Assembly: GCF_000737535.1 (NCBI RefSeq)
Contig: NZ_CP006269.1
Location: forward strand, 2,356,001-2,420,000
Reading direction: 5' to 3'
Length of the DNA: 64,000 bases
Source of the DNA: Synechococcus sp. KORDI-100
GTDB lineage: Bacteria; Cyanobacteriota; Cyanobacteriia; PCC-6307; Cyanobiaceae
Every line of letters begins with the position of its first letter. Within the stretch, counting starts at the first letter, position 1. Below are positions 9,601-22,171 of the stretch, piece after piece. The translations under genes were made by a program, and so were the position numbers. A model generated the notes under the pieces. The model was not told where the DNA came from and made no database searches. It was given only the letters and a program-made list of their open reading frames with translations.

Positions 9601-10479
9601 TTGATTTTGGATAACGGCAAATTTTTCATTCTTGGAGTTGGAGCTCAAAAGGCAGGAACGACCTGGCTGGCAAGCCAGCTTGACAAAGCAAATTTTTTCA
9701 GTAACGGAGGCGTTAAAGAGTTTCATGTATTCAATAAATTATTTACCAAGAACAAACGAACCAACAATCAATACAAGTTGATCAAGAGAGCCAATATCAA
9801 TCGTCATATCAAGCAACGCCTCAAGCAAGAACAGGAGGTTCTGATCAGCCCACGAATGCTGATGAGACTGTCTCCTTCAGTTTATTTTGACTTTTTTGAT
9901 TACCTTTACCTCAGGCAGCAAGATGTATCTCACGTTGGAGATATCACCCCCGCATATTCAACTCTGGGCATAACAAAATTCTCTTTGATACGCGAGGGAC
10001 TTTTAAGCAAAAATTTTCAGCCAAAAGTTATTTTTCTGATGCGAGATCCTGCCGAGCGGGCCTGGTCTCAACTCAGAATGAACAACCGCTTCGCACTCGA
10101 AAAGAAGAAGAGGAATACATCACCTCAACAAGAATTGAAACAACTCAGGAAATTTTACAAAGGAAAGTCGTGTATCAAGAGAACTCGATACGACATAATT
10201 TCCCAAAAGCTTGAAAGCGTCTTCAAACCAAATGAAATTTTTTACGGCTTTTACGAAACACTTTTCAGCCAACCCGAAATCAACCGACTGACCAACTTCC
10301 TGGAATCTCCAACAATCAGCCCTGATTTTTCTGAGGTCGTTCATGCTTCCCCAAAATCCAATTCCGAAGCCACCGGGTTAAACGAACTGCTGTTCGAGAT
10401 TCGTGGGTTCTATGCACCGACCTACGCATGGGCTCGCGATCGCTTCGGAGATGCGGTGCCTGACGCCTGGGGTGCCTGA
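9601..10479 (+). CDS. sulfotransferase family protein (AT-rich, probably acquired)
   Basis: A 292-residue putative PAPS-dependent sulfotransferase. The 5'-phosphosulfate loop is GVGAQKAGTTWLA near residue 13-25. A 3'-phosphate-binding block reads VIFLMRDPAERAWSQLRM near residue 143-160. There is no signal peptide or clear membrane span. It starts at TTG 9601 (TTG 9607 is also possible). The GGAGG at about 9574 is too far for an ideal ribosome site, so the true start is uncertain. Base and codon use are visibly AT-richer (Lys/Asn/Ile/Phe-rich) than secG and groEL on either side, consistent with horizontal transfer. The acceptor is unknown, with a cell-surface glycan plausible. Confidence 0.82.
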   Translation: MILDNGKFFILGVGAQKAGTTWLASQLDKANFFSNGGVKEFHVFNKLFTKNKRTNNQYKLIKRANINRHIKQRLKQEQEVLISPRMLMRLSPSVYFDFFDYLYLRQQDVSHVGDITPAYSTLGITKFSLIREGLLSKNFQPKVIFLMRDPAERAWSQLRMNNRFALEKKKRNTSPQQELKQLRKFYKGKSCIKRTRYDIISQKLESVFKPNEIFYGFYETLFSQPEINRLTNFLESPTISPDFSEVVHASPKSNSEATGLNELLFEIRGFYAPTYAWARDRFGDAVPDAWGA

Positions 10480-10535
10480 AACCTGATCCAAGGGCTGTTG
10501 TCATCAACCGGTTCTGAAGCGGGCTTTTGCTTTGG

Positions 10536-10566
10536 CAAAAAAAGACCCCCTGCCGAAGCAGGGGGC
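10536..10566 (-). terminator. rho-independent terminator of groESL
   Basis: The 8-bp perfect stem CCCCCTGC/GCAGGGGG (10546-10553 with 10558-10565) has a 4-nt loop. On the minus strand it is followed by a T-run (forward A-run 10537-10543). It sits 34 bp past the groEL stop. Confidence 0.9.
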
Positions 10567-10599
10567 TGAACAGATCAGGGGTTGATCATCAGATGTTGA

Positions 10600-12285
<1,686 letters not shown>

Positions 12286-12391
12286 TCAGCGACGGAGCAG
12301 AGCCGTACTTCAACGATTCAGCTCAGGCATCCGGTGCGCTGACCACAGCGTTTGAGCGCCCCTGATCGGTTGATCAGTCAGTGACGGTCAA

Positions 12392-12703
12392 TCAGTTGAC
12401 GACAGCCAGGATGTCTTTTTCGGTGAGCAGCACGTACTCGTCGCCGCCGAGCTTGATGTCGGTGCCGGCGTACTTGCTGTAGAGGACCTTGTCGCCGACA
12501 CCGACTTCAGGAGCCTGACGGCTGCCGTCGTCATTGCGCTTGCCGGGGCCGATCTGCACCACCTCACCCACCTGGGGCTTTTCCTTGGCGGTGTCAGGAA
12601 GAAGGATGCCACCCGCGGTTTTCTCCTCGGATTCGGAGACTTTGACGAAAACGCGGTCACCGAGAGGCTTCACGGTGGAGACACTGAGTGAAACAGCTGC
12701 CAT
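12392..12703 (-). CDS. groES: 10 kDa co-chaperonin GroES
   Basis: A 103-residue lid of the GroEL chamber. Motifs are [14 protein letters not shown], the mobile loop [28 protein letters not shown] and [15 protein letters not shown]. The start is ATG 12703. The open frame extends upstream to 12766 but runs into the CIRCE region and does not look GroES-like. groEL follows in the same direction. Confidence 0.97.
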   Translation of the reverse strand: MAAVSLSVSTVKPLGDRVFVKVSESEEKTAGGILLPDTAKEKPQVGEVVQIGPGKRNDDGSRQAPEVGVGDKVLYSKYAGTDIKLGGDEYVLLTEKDILAVVN

Positions 12704-12755
12704 GAGTTCTTTCAGAAGCAGGGGTTGAGCGCAATAGCGCTTACATCGACACGAG

Positions 12756-12782
12756 CTAGCACTCAAAGCCGACGAGTGCCAA
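12756..12782 (-). promoter_or_regulatory. CIRCE operator (HrcA site) of groESL
   Basis: The inverted repeat CTAGCACTC - 9 nt - GAGTGCCAA matches the CIRCE consensus TTAGCACTC-N9-GAGTGCTAA with few changes and exact spacing. It ends 53 bp upstream of the groES ATG. Established role: the binding site of the HrcA repressor. It also lies in the space shared with the divergent atpD. Confidence 0.93.
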
Positions 12783-12849
12783 CGTATGAAGGCGTGGGCC
12801 CCCGAGACCAGCGATCATCTGTGCGGTTGACCGAACCGGACGGTCCTGA

Positions 12850-14405
<1,556 letters not shown>

Positions 14406-14406
<1 letters not shown>

Positions 14407-14822
14407 TGAGCGGCTCCCTCACCCTTCGGGTTCTTTCACCTGACAAGAACGTTTTTGACGGCAGCGCTGAAGAAGTCATTCTGCCCAGCACCACTGGGCA
14501 GTTGGGAATTCTCCCCGGCCACATCTCACTCCTGACGGCCATCGATGTGGGCGTTCTCAGGGTGCGAGCCGACGGTGGCTGGAACTCCATTGCCCTGATG
14601 GGCGGATTCGCCGAGGTTGACGCCGACGAGGTGACGGTTCTTGTGAACAATGCAGAACTCGGCAGCAGCATTGATCCCACCACTGCTGAAAGTGATCTCC
14701 AGGCGGCTTCAACGGCCGTTGCAGGTCTTGAAGGTCAACCGGCTTCTCCAGAGAAGGTGAAGGCACAGCAGCAGCTGAACCTGGCCAAAGCGCGTGTCCA
14801 GGCCAGCAAGATCAGCGACTGA
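14406..14822 (+). CDS. atpC: ATP synthase F1 subunit epsilon
   Basis: A 138-residue central-stalk subunit that inhibits ATP hydrolysis. The N-terminal beta-sandwich is recognisable (LTLRVLSPDKNVFDGSAEEV, LPSTTGQLGILPGHISLLTAI). A C-terminal helical hairpin follows (residues ~90-135). Its ATG overlaps the atpD stop by one base. A strong terminator follows 28 bp downstream. Confidence 0.96.
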
Positions 14823-14850
14823 TCCAGCGACAATCCGTTCAAGAACCTCT

Positions 14851-14878
14851 AACCAGAGCCAATGGCTCTGGTTTTTTG
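14851..14878 (+). terminator. rho-independent terminator of atpD-atpC
   Basis: The 10-bp perfect stem AACCAGAGCC/GGCTCTGGTT with a 3-nt AAT loop runs directly into a T-tract. Confidence 0.92.
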
Positions 14879-14922
14879 CTGTCAGAACATCTGTCGACGC
14901 AGGACCTCCATCTTCAGGTCGG

Positions 14923-15208
14923 TCATGGGATCACCGTCCTGGTGAACACCATCCCAGAAACGACCCGTTCGACGATCAAGATCACCGCTCGCAGGGTGAG
15001 GGCAACGATCGGAATGGCGATCAGCGGAATCGTCAGCCAGACCAGGAATGGAATCAGCGCCCTGACGGGCCCTATCCCAGGCGATCTGCCAGACCATCAG
15101 GGTGAGACCAGTCCCCGCGCTGATCAGCAGCAGGGGCCGATGATTGGGGAGGTTCGGACGCAGTGCCGCCCAGCCTTGAGAGCATGAACCTCCAGGCGAT
15201 GGGTGCAC
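14923..15208 (-). pseudogene. small membrane-protein gene disrupted by frameshift(s)
   Basis: Two neighbouring minus-strand frames read as one split membrane protein. The upstream frame gives a helix RPLLLISAGTGLTLMVWQIA followed by WDRARQGADSIP (about 15139-15040). It then degenerates into polar sequence. The +1 frame takes over at about 15055-15070 with ALIPFLVWLTIPLIAIPIVA and continues to VFTRTVIP with a stop at 14923. That second frame has no start codon of its own. A third frame supplies the only nearby ATG (15185). The layout is that of a ~90-residue two-helix protein broken by one or two single-base indels, either a real pseudogene or a sequence error. The family is not recognised with certainty. 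Confidence 0.5.
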
Positions 15209-15310
15209 CAGGCATGACCGTTGCGGGCCAGCACAGGATCATCCATCCATGGCACAGCTCAGACATCGCAGCCGAGCGGCTTCAACCTGACAGCACTTAA
15301 GAAGAGCAGA

Positions 15311-15337
15311 CAAAAAAAAGACCTGCTGAGCAGGCCG
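15311..15337 (-). terminator. rho-independent terminator of the PSRP-3 gene
   Basis: The stem GACCTGC/GCAGGCC around a TGA loop (one G-U type mismatch at the base) is followed on the minus strand by an eight-T run (forward A-run 15312-15319). It lies about 30 bp past the PSRP-3 stop. Confidence 0.85.
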
Positions 15338-15366
15338 TCGTAAGGAAACCGAAATGATGGACGTGC

Positions 15367-16714
<1,348 letters not shown>

Positions 16715-16718
<4 letters not shown>

Positions 16719-17872
16719 CGAACGCAGCCGCTCAACGCAACAGGGAATTGATTCCACTGCTGTTACCGATCCTGGTGGGCCTTGTTGCCCTGGCCTCGAT
16801 CGAATTCAGCGGCGTGATGGGTTGGCTGCTTGTGCAACCCACCGTTATCGTGCTTGGCGGACTGATCCTCCTCAGTGGGGTGGTGCTGCTGCTGTCCCGC
16901 AGCGTGGCCAACCAGGCGGACAGAGTAGCCGAGCTGATCGGACAGCCCTACGGAACCCTGGTGCTGACGGCGGCGGTGATGACGATCGAACTGGCCCTGG
17001 TCGCCAGCACGATGCTCACCGGCGAAAGCAACCCGACCCTGGCCCGTGATTCGATGTTCTCCGTGGTGATGATCGCCCTCACCGGGGTCACGGGTCTCTG
17101 CAACGTTCTGGCAGCGGTTCGCCGCGGCACCCTCTGCGCCGACGGAAAAATCGACACCAGCATGATGGTGGGCCCCAACCTGCTGGGTGCCCTCACCTAC
17201 TTCGATCTGATCAGCACGATGTGCGTGCTGGCCCTCGTGATTCCCAACTTCAGCCGCAGCACCACGGAAGCGAACTTCAGCACGTCGGTGAACGTGGTGT
17301 TATCGGTGGTGGCCCTGGGGGTCTACGCCGTGTTCCTCACCGCCCAGATGGGGCGTTACAGAAACCTCTACACCGAACGCGAAAGCCTCGTGATCCAAGA
17401 CGATGCCAGCGACGAGGCCGAGGAGCAGGGTCTGCCGTTGTGGAAGGCAGCCACGCTTCTTGTGGTGGGCCTGCTGGTGGTGTGCCTGATCGCCGAATCG
17501 ATGGGCCAGCTGATTGAAACCGGCATCACCGACCTTGGACTCCCCAGCTCCCTGGCCGGTGTTCTGGTGGCGATGCTGATCCTGGCGCCGGAAGCGCTCA
17601 ACGCCGTTCAGGCCGCTTCGCAGGGAGAGGTGCAGCGCTCGATCAACACCCTCTACGGATCCGTGGTGGCCACCGTGAGCCTCACGGTGCCTGCAGTGCT
17701 GGTGCTGGGAGTGATCACCAACACCGACGTGATCCTGGGACTGGAACCCTTCGAAATGGTGTTGCTGGCCCTCACCCTGATCCTCAGCTACCCCCACGCC
17801 CGCCTTACCGGCATCGAGGGGTTGATGAAGCTTGTGATCTTTCTGTTCTGGATCCTGCTGCAGGTGGCTTAA
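16715..17872 (+). CDS. Ca2+/H+ antiporter-like (CaCA superfamily, ChaA type) cation transporter
   Basis: A 385-residue polytopic membrane protein with about 11 hydrophobic segments. Two internal alpha-repeat-like blocks carry acidic residues expected for cation binding: VMTIELALVASTMLTGESNP (~residue 92) and LAPEALNAVQAASQGEVQRS (~residue 290). A soluble acidic loop (DDASDEAEEQG, ~residue 230) separates the halves. The known family activity is calcium or sodium efflux against protons. Ion specificity is not decided by the sequence. It is translationally coupled to the HAD gene. Its 3' end overlaps pepP by 4 nt tail-to-tail. Confidence 0.82.
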
Positions 17873-19197
17873 AGCCGCTCCATGGCTTCAACACTCTTCA
17901 GGGCACCAGCTGTCATCACCTCACAACCTCCATCGGTCACAGCCACATCGTCCTCGATGCGAATGCCGATGCCTTTCCAGCGGTCATCGATCATCGGCTG
18001 CCCCTCGGGCACGGCCAGGCGATCACTCACATAAAGGCCAGGCTCAACGGTGAGAACCATCCCCTCGCTGAGATTGGCGGGTTTTTCGCCAAGCCGATAG
18101 GCCCCGACATCGTGAACATCCAGTCCCAGCCAGTGGCCGGTTCGGTGCATGTAGAGATGGCGATAATCGCCTCGTTCGATCACGCCGTCGGCATCGCCAC
18201 AGAGCAGACCCAGGTCGATGAGACCCTCCACCAGAGCCGTCAGTGCCGTGAGGTGGACCTCCTCGGCCGTTCCACCTGGATGTACCGCATCGATCGCCGC
18301 CAACTGGGCTGACAGCACAAGGCTGTACAGATCACGCTGCTCGGCGCTGAAGCGGCCGTTGATCGGAAACGTACGGGTGATGTCGCCGTTGTAGTAGTCC
18401 GAAACGGAGCAGCCGGCATCGATCAACAACAGATCGCCATCGCGCAGCTCGGCGGAATTGGCCGTGTAATGAAGAACGCAGGCATTGTCTCCGCCGGCAA
18501 CGATCGATCCATAGGCCGGACCGCGGGCGCCGCTGCTGCGGAAGTGGGCTTCGATCGCGGACTGAATCTGGGATTCATTCATCCCCGGTCTGGTCATCGA
18601 GCGGGCCAGTTCATGGGCCTCGGCCGAAAGGCGACAGGCCTCCCGCATGCGATCAAGCTCGTGAGGTTCCTTGCACAACCTCAGGCGATGCAGGATCGGA
18701 CAGGGAGCCACCAGACCGAGGGCCGCACTCCCGGATCGGGAGGCCCGATCCAGTTGACGTCCCCAGGCCTGCAAGACCAGCGGCTCCACCTGCGGATGAC
18801 GGCCGACACGGAATGCGATCGCTTCCGCACCCTCAAGGTGATCGGCCAGCCTTCCCTGAAGCTGATCCAGCGGATATGCGATGTCGGCCCCGAAGCGCTC
18901 CACCGCACCTTCGGTCCCCCACCGGAACCCGGTCCAGACCTCAGCAGCCGGATCCTTGGGATGCACGAACAGCACGAAACGCTCCCCTTCCGGAAGATGG
19001 GGGAGCAGTAAGGCCACCGCATCCGGTTCATCGAAGCCAGTGAGATAGAAGAAATCACTGTTCTGACGAAAGGGCCACTCACAATCAGCGTGATGGGTGG
19101 CCAAGGGAGCCGCGGGGATCACGGCAGCGGCTGAGCCCAGCTCCGCCATGAAACGTTCACGGCGGCGTTTGTAGAGAGCTGGGTCCATCACCGTCAC
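17869..19197 (-). CDS. pepP: Xaa-Pro aminopeptidase (aminopeptidase P family)
   Basis: A 442-residue two-domain metallopeptidase that removes an N-terminal residue before proline. The N-terminal AMP_N domain (residues ~8-140) contains CEWPFRQNSDFFYLTGF. The catalytic pita-bread domain has the di-manganese ligands in DLLLIDAGCSVSDYYNGDIT, HRTGHWLGLDVHD, VLTVEPGLYV and RIEDDVAVT. The start is ATG 19197. It is divergent from the CorC-like gene, 81 bp away. Confidence 0.93.
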   Translation of the reverse strand: MTVMDPALYKRRRERFMAELGSAAAVIPAAPLATHHADCEWPFRQNSDFFYLTGFDEPDAVALLLPHLPEGERFVLFVHPKDPAAEVWTGFRWGTEGAVERFGADIAYPLDQLQGRLADHLEGAEAIAFRVGRHPQVEPLVLQAWGRQLDRASRSGSAALGLVAPCPILHRLRLCKEPHELDRMREACRLSAEAHELARSMTRPGMNESQIQSAIEAHFRSSGARGPAYGSIVAGGDNACVLHYTANSAELRDGDLLLIDAGCSVSDYYNGDITRTFPINGRFSAEQRDLYSLVLSAQLAAIDAVHPGGTAEEVHLTALTALVEGLIDLGLLCGDADGVIERGDYRHLYMHRTGHWLGLDVHDVGAYRLGEKPANLSEGMVLTVEPGLYVSDRLAVPEGQPMIDDRWKGIGIRIEDDVAVTDGGCEVMTAGALKSVEAMERL

Positions 19198-19278
19198 GCT
19201 CGCATCAGTTGATCAGGATGGCAGCTCGAAGCTCCTGATTGCCTGACGTCGATAACATGAGCTTCACGGATATCAGCA

Positions 19279-20277
19279 ATGGGCTCGGACCTGTTGGTGC
19301 TGCTGCTGCTGGTGGTCGTTGTGCTGCTGGGTTCAGCGCTGTGCTCGGGAGTGGAGGCCGCCATGCTGACGGTCAATCCGATCCGTGTGCATGAGTTGGC
19401 TGCCCGCCGTCAGCCGGTGGCAGGGGCACGACGTCTGGCTCAGCTGCGGCAGCGCCTGGGAAGAACCCTGTCCGTGCTGGTCATTGCGAACAACGGATTC
19501 AACATTTTCGGCAGCCTGATGCTCGGTGGCTATGCCGCCTGGGTCTTTGAGCAACGGGGCATTGGCGGTGTTGCCCTGCCGCTGTTCTCAATTGGACTCA
19601 CCGTGCTGGTGATGCTGCTGGGCGAGATCCTTCCCAAAGCGCTGGGCAGCCGTCTGGCCCTGTCGGTATCCCTGGCGAGCGCCCCGTTCCTGCACTGGCT
19701 CGGCCTGCTGTTGAAGCCACTGGTTCTGCTGCTGGAGCGCCTCCTACCGGCCATCACCGCGGAGGCCGAACTTTCCACCAATGAGGATGAGATCCGCCTG
19801 CTGGCGAGACTCGGCTCCCAAAAAGGTCAGATTGAAGCCGACGAGGCCGCGATGATCGGCAAGGTTTTTCAACTGAATGACCTCACCGCACGCGACCTGA
19901 TGACGCCAAGAGTGGCTGCACCGACCCTGGACGGAGCCCTCAGCCTGGAGGCTCAGCGTCAGCTGCTTCTGGACAACAACGCCGCCTGGTGGGTGGTGCT
20001 GGGGGATCAGGTGGACAAGGTGCTGGGGGTGGCCAGTCGCGAACGTCTGCTCACGGCATTGCTTGAGAACCGTGGACTGCTGACCCCTGCGGATCTCAGT
20101 GAATCGGTGGACTATGTCCCTGAAATGATTCGTGCTGATCGATTGCTGACAGGGTTTCGGCGGGACAGCAGCGGAGTCCGCGTGGTGGTGGATGAATTCG
20201 GAGGCTTCGTTGGTGTGATCGGTGCGGAATCCGTTCTCGCCGTGCTGGCGGGCTGGTGGCGCAAGCCGGCAGCATGA
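19279..20277 (+). CDS. CNNM/CorC-type transporter (DUF21 plus CBS pair)
   Basis: A 332-residue membrane protein. Residues ~1-175 form a DUF21/CNNM transmembrane domain (SALCSGVEAAMLTVNPIRVHEL, VLVIANNGFNIFGSLM, GEILPKALGS). Residues ~190-325 form a CBS pair (LTARDLMTPRVAAPTLDG, VVVDEFGGFVGVIG). The C-terminal CorC_HlyC domain found in longer members is absent. The family is linked to Mg2+/divalent cation transport. The stop overlaps the GTPase start (ATGA), making it the first gene of a tight CorC-GTPase-nadD-nadE run. Confidence 0.88.
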   Translation: MGSDLLVLLLLVVVVLLGSALCSGVEAAMLTVNPIRVHELAARRQPVAGARRLAQLRQRLGRTLSVLVIANNGFNIFGSLMLGGYAAWVFEQRGIGGVALPLFSIGLTVLVMLLGEILPKALGSRLALSVSLASAPFLHWLGLLLKPLVLLLERLLPAITAEAELSTNEDEIRLLARLGSQKGQIEADEAAMIGKVFQLNDLTARDLMTPRVAAPTLDGALSLEAQRQLLLDNNAAWWVVLGDQVDKVLGVASRERLLTALLENRGLLTPADLSESVDYVPEMIRADRLLTGFRRDSSGVRVVVDEFGGFVGVIGAESVLAVLAGWWRKPAA

Positions 20278-21587
20278 GAGCCATGCATCAGGTTTCGATC
20301 CCACCCCCAGCCAGCATCGATCGTTGCTGGCAGCTGCTGCAGCGTTGGCGCAGTGAATTGAAGCTCACGCGCCGCGAGCAAGGGGTACTGGCGGGATCCC
20401 TGGTCGTGCTGGACCGGCAGTTGGAACGCCTGAAGCAACGTCGTCTGCGCATTGCCGTCTTCGGCCGTGTTGGTGTTGGCAAATCCAGCCTGATCAATGC
20501 CTTGATCGGGACGGCTGTCATGGAAACGGATGTCGCCCACGGAAACACCAGGCGACAACAGGCTGTGAGCTGGCCGATCTCGATCCCTGGACTGACGCAG
20601 ATCGAGCTGATCGACACCCCTGGCATCGACGAAATCCAGGCCGCTGCCCGCGCCCGGCTGGCCCGTCGCATCGCCATGGAAGCGGACCTGGTGCTGCTGG
20701 TGATCGACAGCGACCTGAGCCGCACCGACCAGGACGCCCTCGATGTGCTGCAGCAGGCCGGCAAGCCACTCCATCTGGTCCTCAACGGAAGCGACCGCTG
20801 GCAAGCTGATGAGATCGCAGAAGTGCTGAGCAGCATCCGCTCACGCCTGAGCTCTGAGATCCCGATCACGGCCGTCGCTGCAGCTCCGCGACGGCCCGTC
20901 ATCGACGCCGAAGGCCGCGTCCGCAGCGAGCCGATTGCCGCCAGGATTGAGGACCTGCGTGTTCGTCTCCACGAAACGCTCGAAAGGGAGGGAGCTCTTC
21001 TGCTGGCGCTTCAGTCCCTGAGTCAGGCAGACCGGTTCCAGCATGGGCGTCAGCAGCTGCGTCTGCAGCAGCATCGGCGTCGAGCCCAGGGGCTGATCGG
21101 CCGATTTGCCGCAGCCAAGGCGACAGGTGTGGCCGCCAATCCGGTGATGGCTCTCGACCTTGCTGCGGGGATGGCCTGCGACACAGCTTTGGTCATGCAG
21201 TTGTGTCAGCTCTATGACCTGCCGTTGGCACCCTCATCCGCACGTCAGCTGATCCGCCGCCTTTCGCAGGACAACGCGCTCCTAGCTGGCATCCAACTGG
21301 GACTGACAGCCCTGAAACAGGCGCTGATCCTGATGGCGCCCATCAGTGGTGGTGTGACGCTTGCCCCTGCTGCGCCTGTCGCTGTGGCACAGGCAGCCCT
21401 GGCGGTGCACACAACCAAACGGACCGGTCAGCTGGTGGCCGAGGAGCTGATGCGGGGCCTGAATCGCTGCGGAGGGCAGCCAGGCGCCCTGCTGACGCGC
21501 CTGAGTCAGAGCGATCCGGTTGTCCGTTGCTGGATGGAGCGCTGGGGTGGACAGCGCCTGCAGACGCTGCAGCCCCTGCTTCCCTGA
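20274..21587 (+). CDS. Era/YcjF-like GTPase with C-terminal helical domain
   Basis: A 437-residue G protein. Its G motifs are P-loop GRVGVGKSSL (~residue 64), a G2 threonine region (HGNTRRQQ), G3 DTPGID (~residue 115) and G4 as LNGSD rather than NKxD. The C-terminal ~190 residues are helical, with a hydrophobic ALILMAPISGGVTLAPAAPVAVAQ segment resembling the DUF697/YcjF region, so membrane association is likely. The altered G4 may relax guanine specificity. The start is ATG 20274, overlapping the CorC-like stop. ATG 20283 is also possible. The cellular role is unknown. Confidence 0.8.
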   Translation: MRAMHQVSIPPPASIDRCWQLLQRWRSELKLTRREQGVLAGSLVVLDRQLERLKQRRLRIAVFGRVGVGKSSLINALIGTAVMETDVAHGNTRRQQAVSWPISIPGLTQIELIDTPGIDEIQAAARARLARRIAMEADLVLLVIDSDLSRTDQDALDVLQQAGKPLHLVLNGSDRWQADEIAEVLSSIRSRLSSEIPITAVAAAPRRPVIDAEGRVRSEPIAARIEDLRVRLHETLEREGALLLALQSLSQADRFQHGRQQLRLQQHRRRAQGLIGRFAAAKATGVAANPVMALDLAAGMACDTALVMQLCQLYDLPLAPSSARQLIRRLSQDNALLAGIQLGLTALKQALILMAPISGGVTLAPAAPVAVAQAALAVHTTKRTGQLVAEELMRGLNRCGGQPGALLTRLSQSDPVVRCWMERWGGQRLQTLQPLLP

Positions 21588-21592
21588 GCGGC

Positions 21593-22171
21593 ATGGTCTC
21601 GACCCTCGCAATGCTCGGCACCAGCTCAGACCCCCCCACGCGGGGGCACCAATGCCTGTTGGAGGGATTGCTGACTCGCTTCGACAGGGTCGTCACCTGG
21701 GCCAGTGACAACCCGATGAAGTCCCACGGTGCCCCCCTTGAGCTGCGCGCGAACTTGCTGCAGGCCCTCGTCAGGCAGATCGCCAGTCCTCGCCTGGAAC
21801 TGGTTCAGTCCCTCAGCAGTCCATGGGCAATCACCACGCTGCAACGGGCAGCCGAGCGCTGGCAGGACTGGGATCTGGTGTTCGTTGTCGGCAGTGATCT
21901 GGCTGCACAGGTCCCTCGCTGGAAGCAGGCAAGCTTGTTTCTGACCGCCTGTCATCTCGCCATCGCACCCAGGCAGGGCTGGCCCCTGTCCTCCACAACC
22001 ATGGACGAGCTGCAACAGCTGGGCAGCAGTCTGGAGATTCTCGATCTGGAGGTTCCAGCCTCTGCCAGCTCCGAACTGCGTCGTGAACCGGTGCCGAGCC
22101 AGATCCCAGACCAGGTTTGGCCTTTACTGCTGGAACACCGGCTTTACGGCCTCAGACCCCATCACTGCTGA
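21593..22171 (+). CDS. nadD: nicotinate-nucleotide adenylyltransferase-like protein
   Basis: A 192-residue nucleotidyltransferase-fold protein. The ATP-binding loop is LGTSSDPPTRGHQ, a T-x-G-H variant of the (H/T)xGH signature. The segment VFVVGSDLAAQVPRWKQ matches the NadD GxDxxxxxxxW region. The ISTSS-like block near the C-terminus is SASSELRREP. Context supports NAD biosynthesis, since its TGA overlaps the nadE ATG by one base. The loop departs from the usual GGTFDPxHxGH, so activity is probable but not certain. ATG 21593 sits 5 bp after the GTPase stop. Confidence 0.75.
   Translation: MVSTLAMLGTSSDPPTRGHQCLLEGLLTRFDRVVTWASDNPMKSHGAPLELRANLLQALVRQIASPRLELVQSLSSPWAITTLQRAAERWQDWDLVFVVGSDLAAQVPRWKQASLFLTACHLAIAPRQGWPLSSTTMDELQQLGSSLEILDLEVPASASSELRREPVPSQIPDQVWPLLLEHRLYGLRPHHC

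Noticed and set aside
14876-15187. Plus-strand open frames of ~103 codons after atpC
   Set aside because: They lie beyond the atpC terminator and are antisense to the clearly hydrophobic minus-strand remnant. Arg/Pro/Asp-rich composition fits a shadow.
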